Source of the DNA: JAIOSF01 sp963677755 | GTDB taxonomy: Bacteria > Campylobacterota > Campylobacteria > Campylobacterales > Arcobacteraceae | NCBI GenBank assembly: GCA_963677755.1 | Contig: OY782506.1 | Coordinates: 2,170,001 to 2,234,000, forward strand | Direction of reading: 5' to 3' | Length of the DNA: 64,000 nucleotides | Shown here: positions 26,685 to 35,710 of the stretch, piece by piece | Layout of the letters: every line of letters starts with the position of its first letter | Numbering within the stretch: the stretch's first letter is position 1 | Program-made: the position numbers and the translations under genes | Notes under the pieces: generated by a model | Database searches by the model: none | What the model saw: only the letters and a program-made list of their open reading frames with translations | What the model was told of the DNA's origin: nothing

Positions 26685-28256
26685 TTATAATAATTCTTTA
26701 AACATCAAATTAAATTTCACATCACCTCTGAATTCATTCTTGGAAATATTTGCCGTAAAACTTATTTTATCTCCAATATTCACTTCCTCAAAATCGGTAA
26801 AAATTACAACTTCTATGACAGTTGTCCCATTTGATACTTCTAATTTTGTGTACTCTTTATTTTTTCCCATTTTTGTTGTACTTAATACCTCTAAAGAAGA
26901 AAAGGTAAAAATAGGATATGGATTTGTGATACCATATGGACGATAAGATTCTATAAGATTATAGCTATTTGCCCCAACTTCATTAATAGAAAATTCACCC
27001 AATGATAAACTCTCATAGTCATTTTCTAACACAACTAAATCATCAATGTTATTGTTTAACATATTTTTAAATTGAGGTATTTTTTCACTTTGTATACTCA
27101 GTCCTGCTGCTTGTTTATGTCCACCAAAACCATTTAATACTTCTCTACAACTTGCTATTAATTCATATAAGTTTATTTGTGAGGTACTTCTTGCACTCGC
27201 TTTCGCTTTTTGATTGTCAATACTAAAAACAATTGATGGTTTTTTATACTTTTCACATAATTTTGAAGCTACTATCCCTATAATTCCCTCATTCCAATTT
27301 TCACTTGCTACAACAATAACCTTATCAGTTTCATCAACTTGTTCTTTTGCCTCCGTAAATATTTGCAGCTGCTCTTGTTTTCTTGCCTCATTTAATTCTA
27401 TTAGATAATCTAATTGCATATTTGCTTCAAATTCATCAAATGAAAGTAAAAATTCTAAAGCAATAGAGGGATCAGACATTCTTCCTGCACAATTTATAAG
27501 TGGTGCTATTTTAAAGCCTATATCTTCTTCTGTAATAGCATCTAAGCCATATCTTTGTCGTAAAGCAACCATACAAGGTCTAGTACTATTTTGAATACTT
27601 TTAAGCCCTGCTTTTACCATAGTTTGATTAAGACTTTTCATAGGCATTATATCTGCAACAATTGCCAATGCTAAAAGATCAAAAAGTTCCATTAAATTAT
27701 ATTTGAAATTCAAACTATTTTTAATACTTGCACATAAATACCAAGCAACTTGAGCACCACAAATATCTGTAAAAGGAAATGAACAGTCGCTCTGCTTTGG
27801 ATTAACTATTGCAAATGCATCTGGAAGTTCAACACCAACTGTATGATGGTCAGTAATAATTAAATCCAAACCTCTTTCTTTACAAATATTAGCAGCCTCA
27901 ATTGCACTAATTCCATTATCAACAGTTACTATAATTCCATCATAAATTTGTTCTAAAATTATAGGACTTAACCCATAGCCATGCTCAAATCTATTTGGGA
28001 TTATATAATTAACTTCAACACCTAAGGCGGTAAAAAAATTTACTATAATTGCTGTAGAAGTCACTCCATCAACATCATAATCTCCAACTACATTTATGGT
28101 TTCATCATTTTTAATCGCTTCAACAATTCGCATCGTTGCCTTTTGCATATCTTTAAAGTTATCAGGGGTTGGAATACTTTTGAGAGTTTTGTACGAATCA
28201 TCTTTAATTCTATTGTGCAAAATTTGCTCTATATCATTTATTGTTAATCTATTCAT
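26685..28256 (-). CDS. recJ: Single-stranded-DNA exonuclease RecJ
   Basis: A 523-residue DHH-family 5'-3' exonuclease used in recombination and mismatch repair. The DHH-family motifs are VVGDYDVDGVTSTAI, TVDNGIS and LIITDHHTVG, and the DHHA1 domain contains NGFGGHKQAAGLSI. A C-terminal OB domain follows. It is slightly shorter than the Escherichia coli enzyme (577 residues). It diverges from ilvE across 76 bases of AT-rich DNA. Confidence 0.95.
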   Translation of the reverse strand: MNRLTINDIEQILHNRIKDDSYKTLKSIPTPDNFKDMQKATMRIVEAIKNDETINVVGDYDVDGVTSTAIIVNFFTALGVEVNYIIPNRFEHGYGLSPIILEQIYDGIIVTVDNGISAIEAANICKERGLDLIITDHHTVGVELPDAFAIVNPKQSDCSFPFTDICGAQVAWYLCASIKNSLNFKYNLMELFDLLALAIVADIMPMKSLNQTMVKAGLKSIQNSTRPCMVALRQRYGLDAITEEDIGFKIAPLINCAGRMSDPSIALEFLLSFDEFEANMQLDYLIELNEARKQEQLQIFTEAKEQVDETDKVIVVASENWNEGIIGIVASKLCEKYKKPSIVFSIDNQKAKASARSTSQINLYELIASCREVLNGFGGHKQAAGLSIQSEKIPQFKNMLNNNIDDLVVLENDYESLSLGEFSINEVGANSYNLIESYRPYGITNPYPIFTFSSLEVLSTTKMGKNKEYTKLEVSNGTTVIEVVIFTDFEEVNIGDKISFTANISKNEFRGDVKFNLMFKELL

Positions 28257-28332
28257 TTTTTTATTATATCGTTTTTAAACTATTTTTAGATAAAATAACT
28301 GCTATTTAATTAATTGAATTTAGGATTTATAA

Positions 28333-29253
28333 ATGGATAAAGCAAAATATATATGGATGGATGGAGAACTCACACCTTGGGATGAGGCAAAAGTTCATGT
28401 TCTTACACATACTTTACACTATGGAAATGGTGCTATTGAGGGAACAAAAGCATATAAAACAGTCGATGGTAGATGTGCTATATTTAAACTAACGGAACAT
28501 ACAAAAAGACTTATAAACTCTTCAAAGATGACACTTATGGATGTTCCATATAGTGTTGAAGAGTTAAATGATGCACAAGTAAAGTTATTACAAGAAAATA
28601 AACTTTTTGAAGGTGCTTATATTAGACCTCTTGTCTATTTAGGATATGGAGTAATGGGTCTTTATCACAAAGAAGCACCTGTAAATGTATCAATTAGTGC
28701 TTGGGAATGGGGAGCATATCTTGGTGATGAAGGTTTAAAGAAAGGTATCCGACTAAAAATATCTTCAATGACAAGAACTCCAAACACCTCAAGTATGGGG
28801 AAAGCAAAAGCAGTTGCAAACTACCTTAACTCTCAAATGGCAAAATATGAAGCGGTTGAAGCTGGATATGATGAAGCACTTTTAAGAGATGACCAAGGAT
28901 ATATCGCAGAAGCAAGTGGAGCTGCATTTTTTATGGTAGAAAATGGTGTTTTAGTAACACCACCTAGCGATAATGCTCTAAAATCAATAACACAATCTAC
29001 AATTATAGATTTAGCAACAGATATGGGAATCAAAGTTGAAAGAAGAAGAATCACAAGAGAAGAGATATATATTTGTGATGAGTGTTTCTTAACAGGAACA
29101 GCAGCAGAAGTAACACCAGTAAGAGATGTTGATGCTAGAGCTATTGGCTGTGGTAGCCGTGGACCAATTACAGAAAAACTTCAATCAGCATACTTTAATG
29201 TAGTTGCAGGAAAAAACGAGAAGTATTTAAAATATTTAACATATATTAACTAA
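28333..29253 (+). CDS. ilvE: Branched-chain amino acid aminotransferase
   Basis: A 306-residue class IV PLP enzyme that makes valine, leucine and isoleucine from their keto acids. Typical stretches are HTLHYGNGAIEGTKAY, the YIRPLVYLGYG strand, NYLNSQMAKYEAVEAGYDEALL (holding the PLP lysine) and DECFLTGTAAEVTPV. A TAGATAAAATAA element in the upstream gap is a plausible -10. First gene of the plus-strand run. Confidence 0.96.
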   Translation: MDKAKYIWMDGELTPWDEAKVHVLTHTLHYGNGAIEGTKAYKTVDGRCAIFKLTEHTKRLINSSKMTLMDVPYSVEELNDAQVKLLQENKLFEGAYIRPLVYLGYGVMGLYHKEAPVNVSISAWEWGAYLGDEGLKKGIRLKISSMTRTPNTSSMGKAKAVANYLNSQMAKYEAVEAGYDEALLRDDQGYIAEASGAAFFMVENGVLVTPPSDNALKSITQSTIIDLATDMGIKVERRRITREEIYICDECFLTGTAAEVTPVRDVDARAIGCGSRGPITEKLQSAYFNVVAGKNEKYLKYLTYIN

Positions 29254-29275
29254 TATAATTAAGTGAAAATAAAGT

Positions 29276-29297
29276 GGATTGTAATACTATTACAACC
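29276..29297. other. Short perfect palindrome between ilvE and the SPFH gene
   Basis: TTGTAAT (29279-29285) and ATTACAA (29289-29295) flank a three-base centre, with GG/CC outside after one mismatch. No T run follows in either direction, so a terminator is unlikely. It may be an operator or an mRNA hairpin in the leader of the SPFH gene, whose ATG is 30 bases on. Confidence 0.45.
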
Positions 29298-29326
29298 ATT
29301 TATAAAATTAAAGAGGAATATAAATA

Positions 29327-30439
29327 ATGCCAATAGATAATGACTATTTTAAAAATAGACAAAAACAACAAAGTGGTTCTACAAATAATAGTAGTAATGA
29401 TAAGAACAATAACAGTGGTGGAAATGGTGGAGGTGGTTATGAACCACCTTTTCAAGCTCCAGATTTGTTTAAAAATTTCAACAAACAATCAGGACTCATA
29501 TATGGTATCATAATACTTGCTGTAGTGCTATTTTTAACTAAACCTTTTGTGATTATAAACTCTGGGGAAGTTGGGATTAAAGTAACAACAGGGAAATATG
29601 AAACTGAACCGTTACAACCAGGTTTTCATCTTTATATACCAATTATACAAAAAGTTATAACTGTAGATACAAAAGTAAGACTTATCAACTATATGTCAGT
29701 TGAGCAAATGAGTGGATTTGATAGTGGAATTAAAGTAAATCCAGCTATTAATATTCTTGATGCAAGGGGATTACCAGTTTCTATTGAAATTACAGTTCAG
29801 TACAAACTTTTACCATCAGGCGCACCTTCAACTATTGCAACATGGGGTTTAAGTTGGGAAGATAAAATCGTAAATCCAGTTGTAAGAAATATTGTAAGAA
29901 ATATAGTTGGGGAGTACAATGCTGAGCAACTTCCTACAAAAAGAAATGAGATAGCAGTATTAATAGAAAATGGTATAAGAACTCAAATTGAAGCTTTAGA
30001 GGGGAAACCAGTATCTATAGAATCTGTTCAATTAAGAGAGATTGGACTTCCAGTTAAAATTAAAGAACAAATTGAAAGAGTTCAAATTGCAAATCAAGAA
30101 TCTGAAAGAGTTAAATACGAAGTTTTAAGAGCAAAACAAGAAGCAGAGAAAAAAGCAGCCCTAGCAAAAGGGGAAGCGGATAAAAATAGAATTGAAGCGC
30201 AAGGTAGAGCAGATGCTGTTACTATTGAAGCAGGAGCACAGTCAAAAGCAAACAAATTAGTTGCTGAATCATTAACTCCAAAACTACTTCAAATGCAACA
30301 AATTGAAGTACAAGGAAGATTTAATGATGCACTTAAAGAGAACAAAGATGCTAAAATATTCTTAACACCTGGTGGTTCTACTCCAAATATTTGGGTAGAT
30401 ACTAAAGATACACAAAGAGCTACTGCAGTTAGCAGATAG
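29327..30439 (+). CDS. SPFH/prohibitin-family membrane protein
   Basis: A 370-residue protein. A hydrophilic Asn/Gly-rich N terminus (about 1-50) is followed by one TM at about 58-78 (GIIILAVVLFLTKPFVII). The SPFH/band-7 domain spans about 80-260 (NSGEVGIKVTTGKYE, PGFHLYIPIIQKV). A coiled coil at about 245-300 is rich in Ala, Glu and Lys. Homologues assemble into membrane rings and, as HflK/HflC, restrain FtsH, which is also encoded in this window though not adjacent. It stands apart from ilvE by 73 bases and is followed by a hairpin. Confidence 0.88.
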   Translation: MPIDNDYFKNRQKQQSGSTNNSSNDKNNNSGGNGGGGYEPPFQAPDLFKNFNKQSGLIYGIIILAVVLFLTKPFVIINSGEVGIKVTTGKYETEPLQPGFHLYIPIIQKVITVDTKVRLINYMSVEQMSGFDSGIKVNPAINILDARGLPVSIEITVQYKLLPSGAPSTIATWGLSWEDKIVNPVVRNIVRNIVGEYNAEQLPTKRNEIAVLIENGIRTQIEALEGKPVSIESVQLREIGLPVKIKEQIERVQIANQESERVKYEVLRAKQEAEKKAALAKGEADKNRIEAQGRADAVTIEAGAQSKANKLVAESLTPKLLQMQQIEVQGRFNDALKENKDAKIFLTPGGSTPNIWVDTKDTQRATAVSR

Positions 30440-30443
30440 TTTT

Positions 30444-30467
30444 AAAAGAGGGATTTTTCCCTTTTTT
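30444..30467 (+). terminator. Hairpin at the end of the SPFH gene
   Basis: AAAAGAGGGA (30444-30453) pairs with TCCCTTTTTT (30458-30467) around a TTTT loop, with one G-U pair. The T-rich 3' arm supplies the U tract. The next ATG is only six bases later, so either some read-through supplies that gene or its promoter lies inside the SPFH gene. Confidence 0.6.
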
Positions 30468-30472
30468 GTACA

Positions 30473-30844
30473 ATGCAAAAAATAAAATACATAATCATTC
30501 TTGTCTTAGTTTTGTTATTAGGATTCGTATATCTGCAATTAACTGATTATGATAAAATTTCCAATTCACTTTTACAACAAAACTCATCTTCAAGTAAAAA
30601 AATAGAGAACTTAGAGAGTCAAATATCTACTTTACAAGCTGAAAACCAATTGCTTCACGAAAATATTTCAAATTTAAAAGAAAAAATATTTTTACTTGAA
30701 GAGGAGTTAGTATTAATAAAATTTGATAAATCAGATTTAAATGCTACTGTAGATAATAATATAACAAATGATACAAATACAACAATAGATAACCAAGAGT
30801 TTCAAAAAGAAGAGAAATCAATTTTTGATAAGATATTTAACTAA
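30473..30844 (+). CDS. Membrane-anchored coiled-coil protein
   Basis: A 123-residue protein with an N-terminal TM (about 5-22, YIIILVLVLLLGFVYLQL). A predicted coiled coil follows at about 35-85 with Leu/Ile heptads (KIENLESQISTLQAENQLL), then an Asn/Thr-rich acidic tail. The layout recalls FtsL/FtsB-like or septum-type accessory proteins but no family motif is present. It lies six bases after a terminator-like hairpin and 13 bases before hisIE. Function unknown. Confidence 0.75.
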   Translation: MQKIKYIIILVLVLLLGFVYLQLTDYDKISNSLLQQNSSSSKKIENLESQISTLQAENQLLHENISNLKEKIFLLEEELVLIKFDKSDLNATVDNNITNDTNTTIDNQEFQKEEKSIFDKIFN

Positions 30845-30857
30845 CAAGAGGAAATAG

Positions 30858-31541
30858 ATGAGCAATATAATAGATACTATAGATTTTGAAAAAAGTAATG
30901 GTCTTGTTCCAGTAATCACACAAGAAAATCAAACAAATGAAGTACTTATGCTTGCATATATGAATAAAGAAGCATTAGAGCTTACTCTAAATACAAATTT
31001 TGCACACTATTATAGTAGAAGTAAACAAAGAATATGGAAAAAAGGTGAAAGCTCAAACCATACTCAAGAAGTTGTATCTATAAGCTTAGATTGTGATAAT
31101 GACACAATTTTATTAAAAGTCAATCAAAATGGAGTTGCTTGCCATACAGGGAGAAAGTCTTGCTTTTTTACAGATTTAAAAACAGGAAATATAACTAGTA
31201 ATATTGAAGTAGATACAACAAGTGCTTATGGAGTAGTTGATACTTTATATCATACTATCCTTGAAAGAAAACATGATGACCCAACCAAATCATATACAGC
31301 AAAACTCCTCCAAGGAAAACAAAACTCAATGCTCAAAAAAATTGTAGAGGAAGCCGGAGAATTTACGTTTGCAGTAAAAGACAATGATACAGAAGAGATT
31401 ATCTATGAAGGTGCTGATTTACTTTATCATTGTTTAGTTGCACTTGCAAGTCAAGATGTAAGCCCTGATAGAATTAAACAAGAGATTGCAAGAAGATTTG
31501 GACTAAGTGGTATTGAGGAAAAAAACTCAAGGGAGTCCTAA
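30858..31541 (+). CDS. hisIE: Bifunctional phosphoribosyl-AMP cyclohydrolase / phosphoribosyl-ATP pyrophosphatase
   Basis: A 227-residue fusion catalysing steps two and three of histidine synthesis. The HisI half (about 1-115) has YYSRSKQRIWKKGESSNHTQ with zinc-site cysteines in DCDNDT and GVACHTGRKSCF. The HisE half (about 125-220) has KIVEEAGEFTFAVKDND and EGADLLYHCLV. The fusion is common in the phylum. No other his gene is in the window. A GAGGA site precedes the ATG. Confidence 0.95.
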   Translation: MSNIIDTIDFEKSNGLVPVITQENQTNEVLMLAYMNKEALELTLNTNFAHYYSRSKQRIWKKGESSNHTQEVVSISLDCDNDTILLKVNQNGVACHTGRKSCFFTDLKTGNITSNIEVDTTSAYGVVDTLYHTILERKHDDPTKSYTAKLLQGKQNSMLKKIVEEAGEFTFAVKDNDTEEIIYEGADLLYHCLVALASQDVSPDRIKQEIARRFGLSGIEEKNSRES

Positions 31542-31568
31542 TATACTAAAAAACTTCTAAGGTAACTA

Positions 31569-31862
31569 ATGATGAATAAAAAAACTACTTATCTATTTTA
31601 TACAATAATTTCATTATTTACTCTATTTTTCATACAAGTTATTTATTTACAAAATACCAAAGCTATGACAAAAGAGATGAAAAAGGCAAAAATAGAGTTT
31701 GTACAACTAGTACAGCTTCCAGACCTTGCAATCTCCACAGAAGCTACTTATGTAAGACATAGAAGTTTAGCTGATATATTTAGTATCTATAAAGATGATG
31801 GAAGTTTAAGAGAATACTTCCCTTCAACATTCACATATTCCCATTCACAAGGATACAAATGA
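31569..31862 (+). CDS. Small single-pass membrane protein, first gene of the FtsX-like ABC operon
   Basis: A 97-residue protein with one TM at about 8-28 (YLFYTIISLFTLFFIQVIYL) and a periplasmic tail containing the sequence RHRSLADIFSIYKDDGSLREY. There is no lipobox and no cysteine. Two adjacent ATGs are possible; AAGG stands six bases before the first. Its stop overlaps the permease start (ATGA). Family not recognised. The position in a four-gene overlapping operon suggests an accessory subunit of the transporter. Confidence 0.75.
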   Translation: MMNKKTTYLFYTIISLFTLFFIQVIYLQNTKAMTKEMKKAKIEFVQLVQLPDLAISTEATYVRHRSLADIFSIYKDDGSLREYFPSTFTYSHSQGYK

Positions 31863-33052
31863 TAAAAGACAAAATCAATCTATATTTAATTCAATATGCA
31901 ATCAATGCAATACTAAGACAAAAAAGTAAAAATTTTTTTATACTCAATATTTTTATACTATTAACTTTTCTATTAACTTCTATTTTTTTTATATCAAACT
32001 CTATTAAATATGAATTAAACTCTACCGTTGAAGCTTTGCCACAAATTACAGTACAAAAAATAAAAGCTGGAAAATCATACGATATAGATACAAGTGTGGT
32101 TGATAATATCCTAACTATCACAGGAGTTACAGATGCAGTTGCTAGAGTCTGGGGATACTACTATTTTGAAAATGTAGGGGTAAATTTTACAATTGTAGGA
32201 TTAGATACCTATGAAAACCAGTATAAAAAAAGCTTTGAAAATATTGTAAAAAAATTTGACATAAATGAACTAAGTGAAAACTCTTCTATGATTATTGGTC
32301 AAGGGGTATATGAATCTTTCAAAAAAGGGTATTATTTACAAAATTATTTTAACTTTATTAAACCAGATGGATCAATCAAAAAGCTTACAATAGCAGGAAC
32401 ATTTAATAGTGATATACAATTAGAATCAAATGATGTGATAATAATGTCAAAAGAAAATGCAAGAGAACTATTTGATATAAATGAAGATAAAACTACAGAT
32501 ATAGTTGTAAAAGTAGCAAACCCTGAAGAGATAGATACAATAGCACAAAAAATAAAATTGATGTATCCAGATACTAGAGTTATAACTTCTGAAGATTTTA
32601 AAGTAAGTTATCAAAATATTTTCAACTATAAAAGTGGAATATTTTTAACTATATTTTTTATCTCATTATTTACTTTTTTTATGATTATTTATGATAAATC
32701 AAGTGGATTAAGTAGTGAAGAAAAAAAAGAGATTGGGATACTTAAAGCAATAGGTTGGACAGTAGATGATGTTTTAAAAGAAAAATTCTATGAAAGTTTT
32801 ATTATCTCATTTTTAGCTTATATGATAGGAATTATATCTGCATTTGCATTTGTTTACTTATTCCAAGCTCCACTTTTAAGAGATGTATTTGTTGGATATA
32901 GTGAATTAAAAACAACTTTTGAGTTGCCTTTCGTATTTGATTTTCAGACTTTATTTTTAGTATTTTTCTTAAGTGTTCCTATTTATATAGCAGCAACTAT
33001 TATCCCTTCTTGGAGAACAGCAACACTTGAAACAGACGAGGTTATAAGATGA
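31859..33052 (+). CDS. FtsX/MacB-like ABC transporter permease
   Basis: A 397-residue permease. TM1 is at about 22-47, a large periplasmic domain fills about 48-255, and three TMs follow at about 260-285, 310-335 and 358-385. This is the four-helix layout of the FtsX/LolC/MacB class, which works on periplasmic or membrane substrates rather than pumping across the membrane. EKKEIGILKAIGWTVDDVLKEKFYES is the typical coupling loop to the ATPase. It overlaps both neighbours by four bases. The substrate is not evident from the sequence. Confidence 0.88.
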   Translation: MIKDKINLYLIQYAINAILRQKSKNFFILNIFILLTFLLTSIFFISNSIKYELNSTVEALPQITVQKIKAGKSYDIDTSVVDNILTITGVTDAVARVWGYYYFENVGVNFTIVGLDTYENQYKKSFENIVKKFDINELSENSSMIIGQGVYESFKKGYYLQNYFNFIKPDGSIKKLTIAGTFNSDIQLESNDVIIMSKENARELFDINEDKTTDIVVKVANPEEIDTIAQKIKLMYPDTRVITSEDFKVSYQNIFNYKSGIFLTIFFISLFTFFMIIYDKSSGLSSEEKKEIGILKAIGWTVDDVLKEKFYESFIISFLAYMIGIISAFAFVYLFQAPLLRDVFVGYSELKTTFELPFVFDFQTLFLVFFLSVPIYIAATIIPSWRTATLETDEVIR

Positions 33053-33729
33053 TAAAATTAGAAAATGTCACAAAAATATATGAGATAAATAGTGACCATA
33101 AAGTAACTGCATTAGAAAATATAAACTTAGAGTTCAAAGAGGGTGAACTTATTGTTTTAAAAGGAGCTAGTGGTAGTGGTAAAAGTACAATTTTATCACT
33201 TATTGCTGCTTTAAGTAAGCCTACAAGTGGCGAAGTGATAGTAGACAATAACCGTATATCAAAACTCCCAGATAATTTTGCTGCTCTTTATAGAAGAGAA
33301 AATATTGGTTTTATATTCCAAAAATACAATTTAATTCCAACACTCAGTGTAAAAGACAATATACTTTTACCTCTAGTACCAACAAATCCAGATGAAAAAG
33401 AAGCACTTGAAAAATTAAATCAAGTGATGGAGAAATTTGATATAAGCCATAAACAAAATATAATTGTAAGAAATTTATCAGGGGGAGAGCAACAAAGAGT
33501 TGCAATAGCAAGAGCCCATATAAATAATCCAAAAATTATAATTGCAGATGAGCCAACAGCCAATCTTGATGAAAAACTTTCACTTAATTTTATAGAAATT
33601 TTGCGAAAATTAAAACAATCAAACAAAACAATTATTGTAGCTACTCACGATCCATTATTTTTTAATCTTGATTTTGTAGATAAAATCATTGAGATAAAAA
33701 ATGGAACTATTGGAGAAATAAACGAATGA
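33049..33729 (+). CDS. ABC transporter ATP-binding protein (LolD/MacB type)
   Basis: A 226-residue ATPase. Walker A is GASGSGKST, the Q loop FIFQKYNLIPTLSV, the signature LSGGEQQRVAIARA, Walker B IIIADEPTANLD, and the H loop ATHD. The GEQQRVAIARA signature and the PTANLDEK end are characteristic of the MacB/LolD group, consistent with the FtsX-like permease it overlaps. The stop overlaps the following membrane gene (ATGA). Confidence 0.92.
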   Translation: MIKLENVTKIYEINSDHKVTALENINLEFKEGELIVLKGASGSGKSTILSLIAALSKPTSGEVIVDNNRISKLPDNFAALYRRENIGFIFQKYNLIPTLSVKDNILLPLVPTNPDEKEALEKLNQVMEKFDISHKQNIIVRNLSGGEQQRVAIARAHINNPKIIIADEPTANLDEKLSLNFIEILRKLKQSNKTIIVATHDPLFFNLDFVDKIIEIKNGTIGEINE

Positions 33730-34682
33730 TGTTAGTTCCTGAAGTAATAGCAATATTAATACTTAATCTTATTTTTGCTTTGTTTAGCGTGATTGCATTT
33801 GTATTAGCTATAAGAATTTTTTTTAAATGGGATTTAAATACAACTACAAAACTTCAATATTCACTTGAAAAACAAAGTTTTTTAACAGCAACTATTATTA
33901 AATATATTTTTGCAATCAAATTGCCTTTATTTTTGTTTTTTATATTTACATTAGATAATATTTCAGATTTACTAACTGGTGCTATGTGTGCGGCAGGAGT
34001 AGTTGATGCAACAAAGTATGGAACATATCTTTTTATTCTTAAGATAATTAACATTTACCTTTTTGGATTTTGGCTAGTTTTACACTATTTAGATATAAAA
34101 AGTAAAGAGTTAAAATATACTAAAATAAAATTTGGATTTTTTATCATAATTTTTTTATTGTTTTTAACAGAACTTATTCTAGAAAGTATTATGTTTAGTG
34201 CTATTGATATTGATAAAATGGTAAGTTGTTGTGGTACATTATATTCAAGTAGTGCTACATCATATATATCAAATATCTTTTTGATTCAAACACCTGTGTT
34301 ACTCTCTTTGTTTTATGGGAATTTTTTATTAATTGTTCTCTTTTATTATCTTAAACAAAAAGAGCTTTTTTCACTAACTAATTTATTTTTTATCATTATC
34401 TCTATAATTAGTTTAATTTTATTTTTTGGGACATATATTTATGAACTTCCTACACACCATTGTCCGTTTTGTTTTTTACAAAAAGATTATTATTATGTTG
34501 GGTATTTAATCTATACACTATTATTTATAGGTACATTTAATGGGTTGACTGCCGGATTTACTCATGATACTATAAGAACAAAAAAAGCATATAAACTATC
34601 TCTTATATTCAATCTTTTATTTGTACTTTTAGTAAGTGCTTATCCTTTAGTTTATTATATAAAAAATGGTGTTTGGTTATAA
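33726..34682 (+). CDS. Multi-pass membrane protein with paired cysteines, ABC-operon partner
   Basis: A 318-residue protein with about eight hydrophobic helices (near 6-33, 52-76, 100-120, 134-156, 182-208, 218-238, 255-278, 290-312). Five cysteines lie in loops between helices: C88 (GAMCAAG), C168-C169 (VSCCGTLYS) and C246-C249 (HHCPFCFLQ). The CPFC motif resembles the CxxC of DsbB-type disulfide or metal-handling proteins, but the overall sequence is not one I recognise. It is the last of four overlapping genes with an FtsX-like ABC transporter. A NosL-family copper lipoprotein is encoded one gene further on, so metal or thiol handling is a reasonable guess, not a demonstrated role. Confidence 0.75.
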   Translation: MMLVPEVIAILILNLIFALFSVIAFVLAIRIFFKWDLNTTTKLQYSLEKQSFLTATIIKYIFAIKLPLFLFFIFTLDNISDLLTGAMCAAGVVDATKYGTYLFILKIINIYLFGFWLVLHYLDIKSKELKYTKIKFGFFIIIFLLFLTELILESIMFSAIDIDKMVSCCGTLYSSSATSYISNIFLIQTPVLLSLFYGNFLLIVLFYYLKQKELFSLTNLFFIIISIISLILFFGTYIYELPTHHCPFCFLQKDYYYVGYLIYTLLFIGTFNGLTAGFTHDTIRTKKAYKLSLIFNLLFVLLVSAYPLVYYIKNGVWL

Positions 34683-34716
34683 TTTGATGTTTGTCAATTT
34701 TTTTAATTTTATAAAA

Positions 34717-34725
34717 TGGTACAAT
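34717..34725 (+). promoter_or_regulatory. Candidate extended -10 promoter
   Basis: TGGTACAAT is a good extended -10 (TGn then TACAAT). It lies 27 bases before the ATG at 34752 in the gap between the ABC operon and the periplasmic-protein/NosL gene pair. A T-rich stretch precedes it, as is usual in this phylum. The upstream TTGTCA is 23 bases away, too far to be its -35. Confidence 0.5.
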
Positions 34726-34751
34726 AATAAAAAATATTTGGAGTGTATATA

Positions 34752-35231
34752 ATGCATATTTTAAATTCTAAGTTTCATAAAAATTTTGGTTTGTTTGTTT
34801 TATTATTAGTATCTATAAATTCTTTGTTTTCAAGTAATTTAGAAGTAAAAAAGCAAGATGTATCTCCAAAACAGTTACAGTCTCAAAATGTAGAAATTGC
34901 TAAATATGTTGCAATAGAATTATCAAAAGACTTGCCAAAGGTTGTAGATAAATATACAAAATTCACTTCTATTAAATCAGAACAAACAAAACTTATATAT
35001 ACATTTGAAATAAATATTGGTTCAAAGAGTGATGAAACTGTAATAAAAGAAGATCACAAAAGGATGGAGAAAGCTGTAGTTAGAGGGATATGTAGTACTT
35101 CAAAAAGATTTCTAGAAGCTCAAATTATCATAATTTATAATTATATTAGTTCAAAATCTAAAGCAAAATTATTTCAATTTGAGATTGACCAAAATAGATG
35201 TTTTTCATTAGAAAAGAATGGCTATAAATAA
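34752..35231 (+). CDS. Putative periplasmic protein
   Basis: A 159-residue protein. An N-terminal signal peptide (basic start, then FGLFVLLLVSINSLFSS at about 12-28) is followed by a mature domain rich in Lys and Ser with two late cysteines (RGICSTS and QNRCFS) that might form a disulfide. ATG 34752 is preferred over GTG 34743, as GGAG lies eight bases before it. The stop overlaps the NosL-like gene's ATG (TAATG), so the two are translated together. Family not recognised. Confidence 0.72.
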   Translation: MHILNSKFHKNFGLFVLLLVSINSLFSSNLEVKKQDVSPKQLQSQNVEIAKYVAIELSKDLPKVVDKYTKFTSIKSEQTKLIYTFEINIGSKSDETVIKEDHKRMEKAVVRGICSTSKRFLEAQIIIIYNYISSKSKAKLFQFEIDQNRCFSLEKNGYK

Positions 35232-35689
35232 TGATTAAAAATATTCAATTTAATATAATTTCTTTATCTTTTTTTCTTCTTTCCTTATTATTCATAGGTT
35301 GTGAGAAAAAAGCAGATGATGGTATTACCAAAGTACATTGGGATAGAGATATGTGTGCAAGGTGTGTTATGGTTGTAAGTGATAGAAAAAATACAGTTCA
35401 AGTCAAAAATCCAAATACTGGAAAAACTTACTTATTTGATGATATTGGATGTACAATTTTATGGTTTATCGATGAACAAATTACATGGAAAGACAAAGCA
35501 ATCATATGGATTACTGATGTTAATGATGGTATGTGGATAGATGCACGAACTGCTTTTTATGATACTGAAAACATTACTCCTATGGCTTATGGGTTCTCAG
35601 CACATAAAACAAAAGACACAATTAAACAAAATCAAGAAATTATTAATTTTGATGAAGTTTCAAGAAGAGTAATATTAATTAGTAAATAA
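35231..35689 (+). CDS. NosL-family copper-binding lipoprotein (plus-strand copy)
   Basis: A 152-residue lipoprotein. The lipobox FIGC puts the lipidated cysteine at residue 24. DMCARCVMVVSDRK holds the NosL signature: C42, C45 and M47, the CxM pair that binds Cu(I) in studied NosL proteins. YLFDDIGCTILW, WIDARTAFYD and MAYGFSAH are further family-typical stretches. It faces the nos operon but is on the opposite strand, coupled to a periplasmic protein. It could supply copper to NosZ or serve another cuproenzyme. No terminator is evident in the 21 bases before the convergent PAS gene. Confidence 0.85.
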   Translation: MIKNIQFNIISLSFFLLSLLFIGCEKKADDGITKVHWDRDMCARCVMVVSDRKNTVQVKNPNTGKTYLFDDIGCTILWFIDEQITWKDKAIIWITDVNDGMWIDARTAFYDTENITPMAYGFSAHKTKDTIKQNQEIINFDEVSRRVILISK

Positions 35690-35710
35690 CCCTTCTTGTC
35701 AAACGAAGTG

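Noticed and set aside
34691..34725. TTGTCA and TACAAT as a -35/-10 pair
   Set aside because: The spacing is 23 bases. The extended -10 alone is kept as the candidate promoter.
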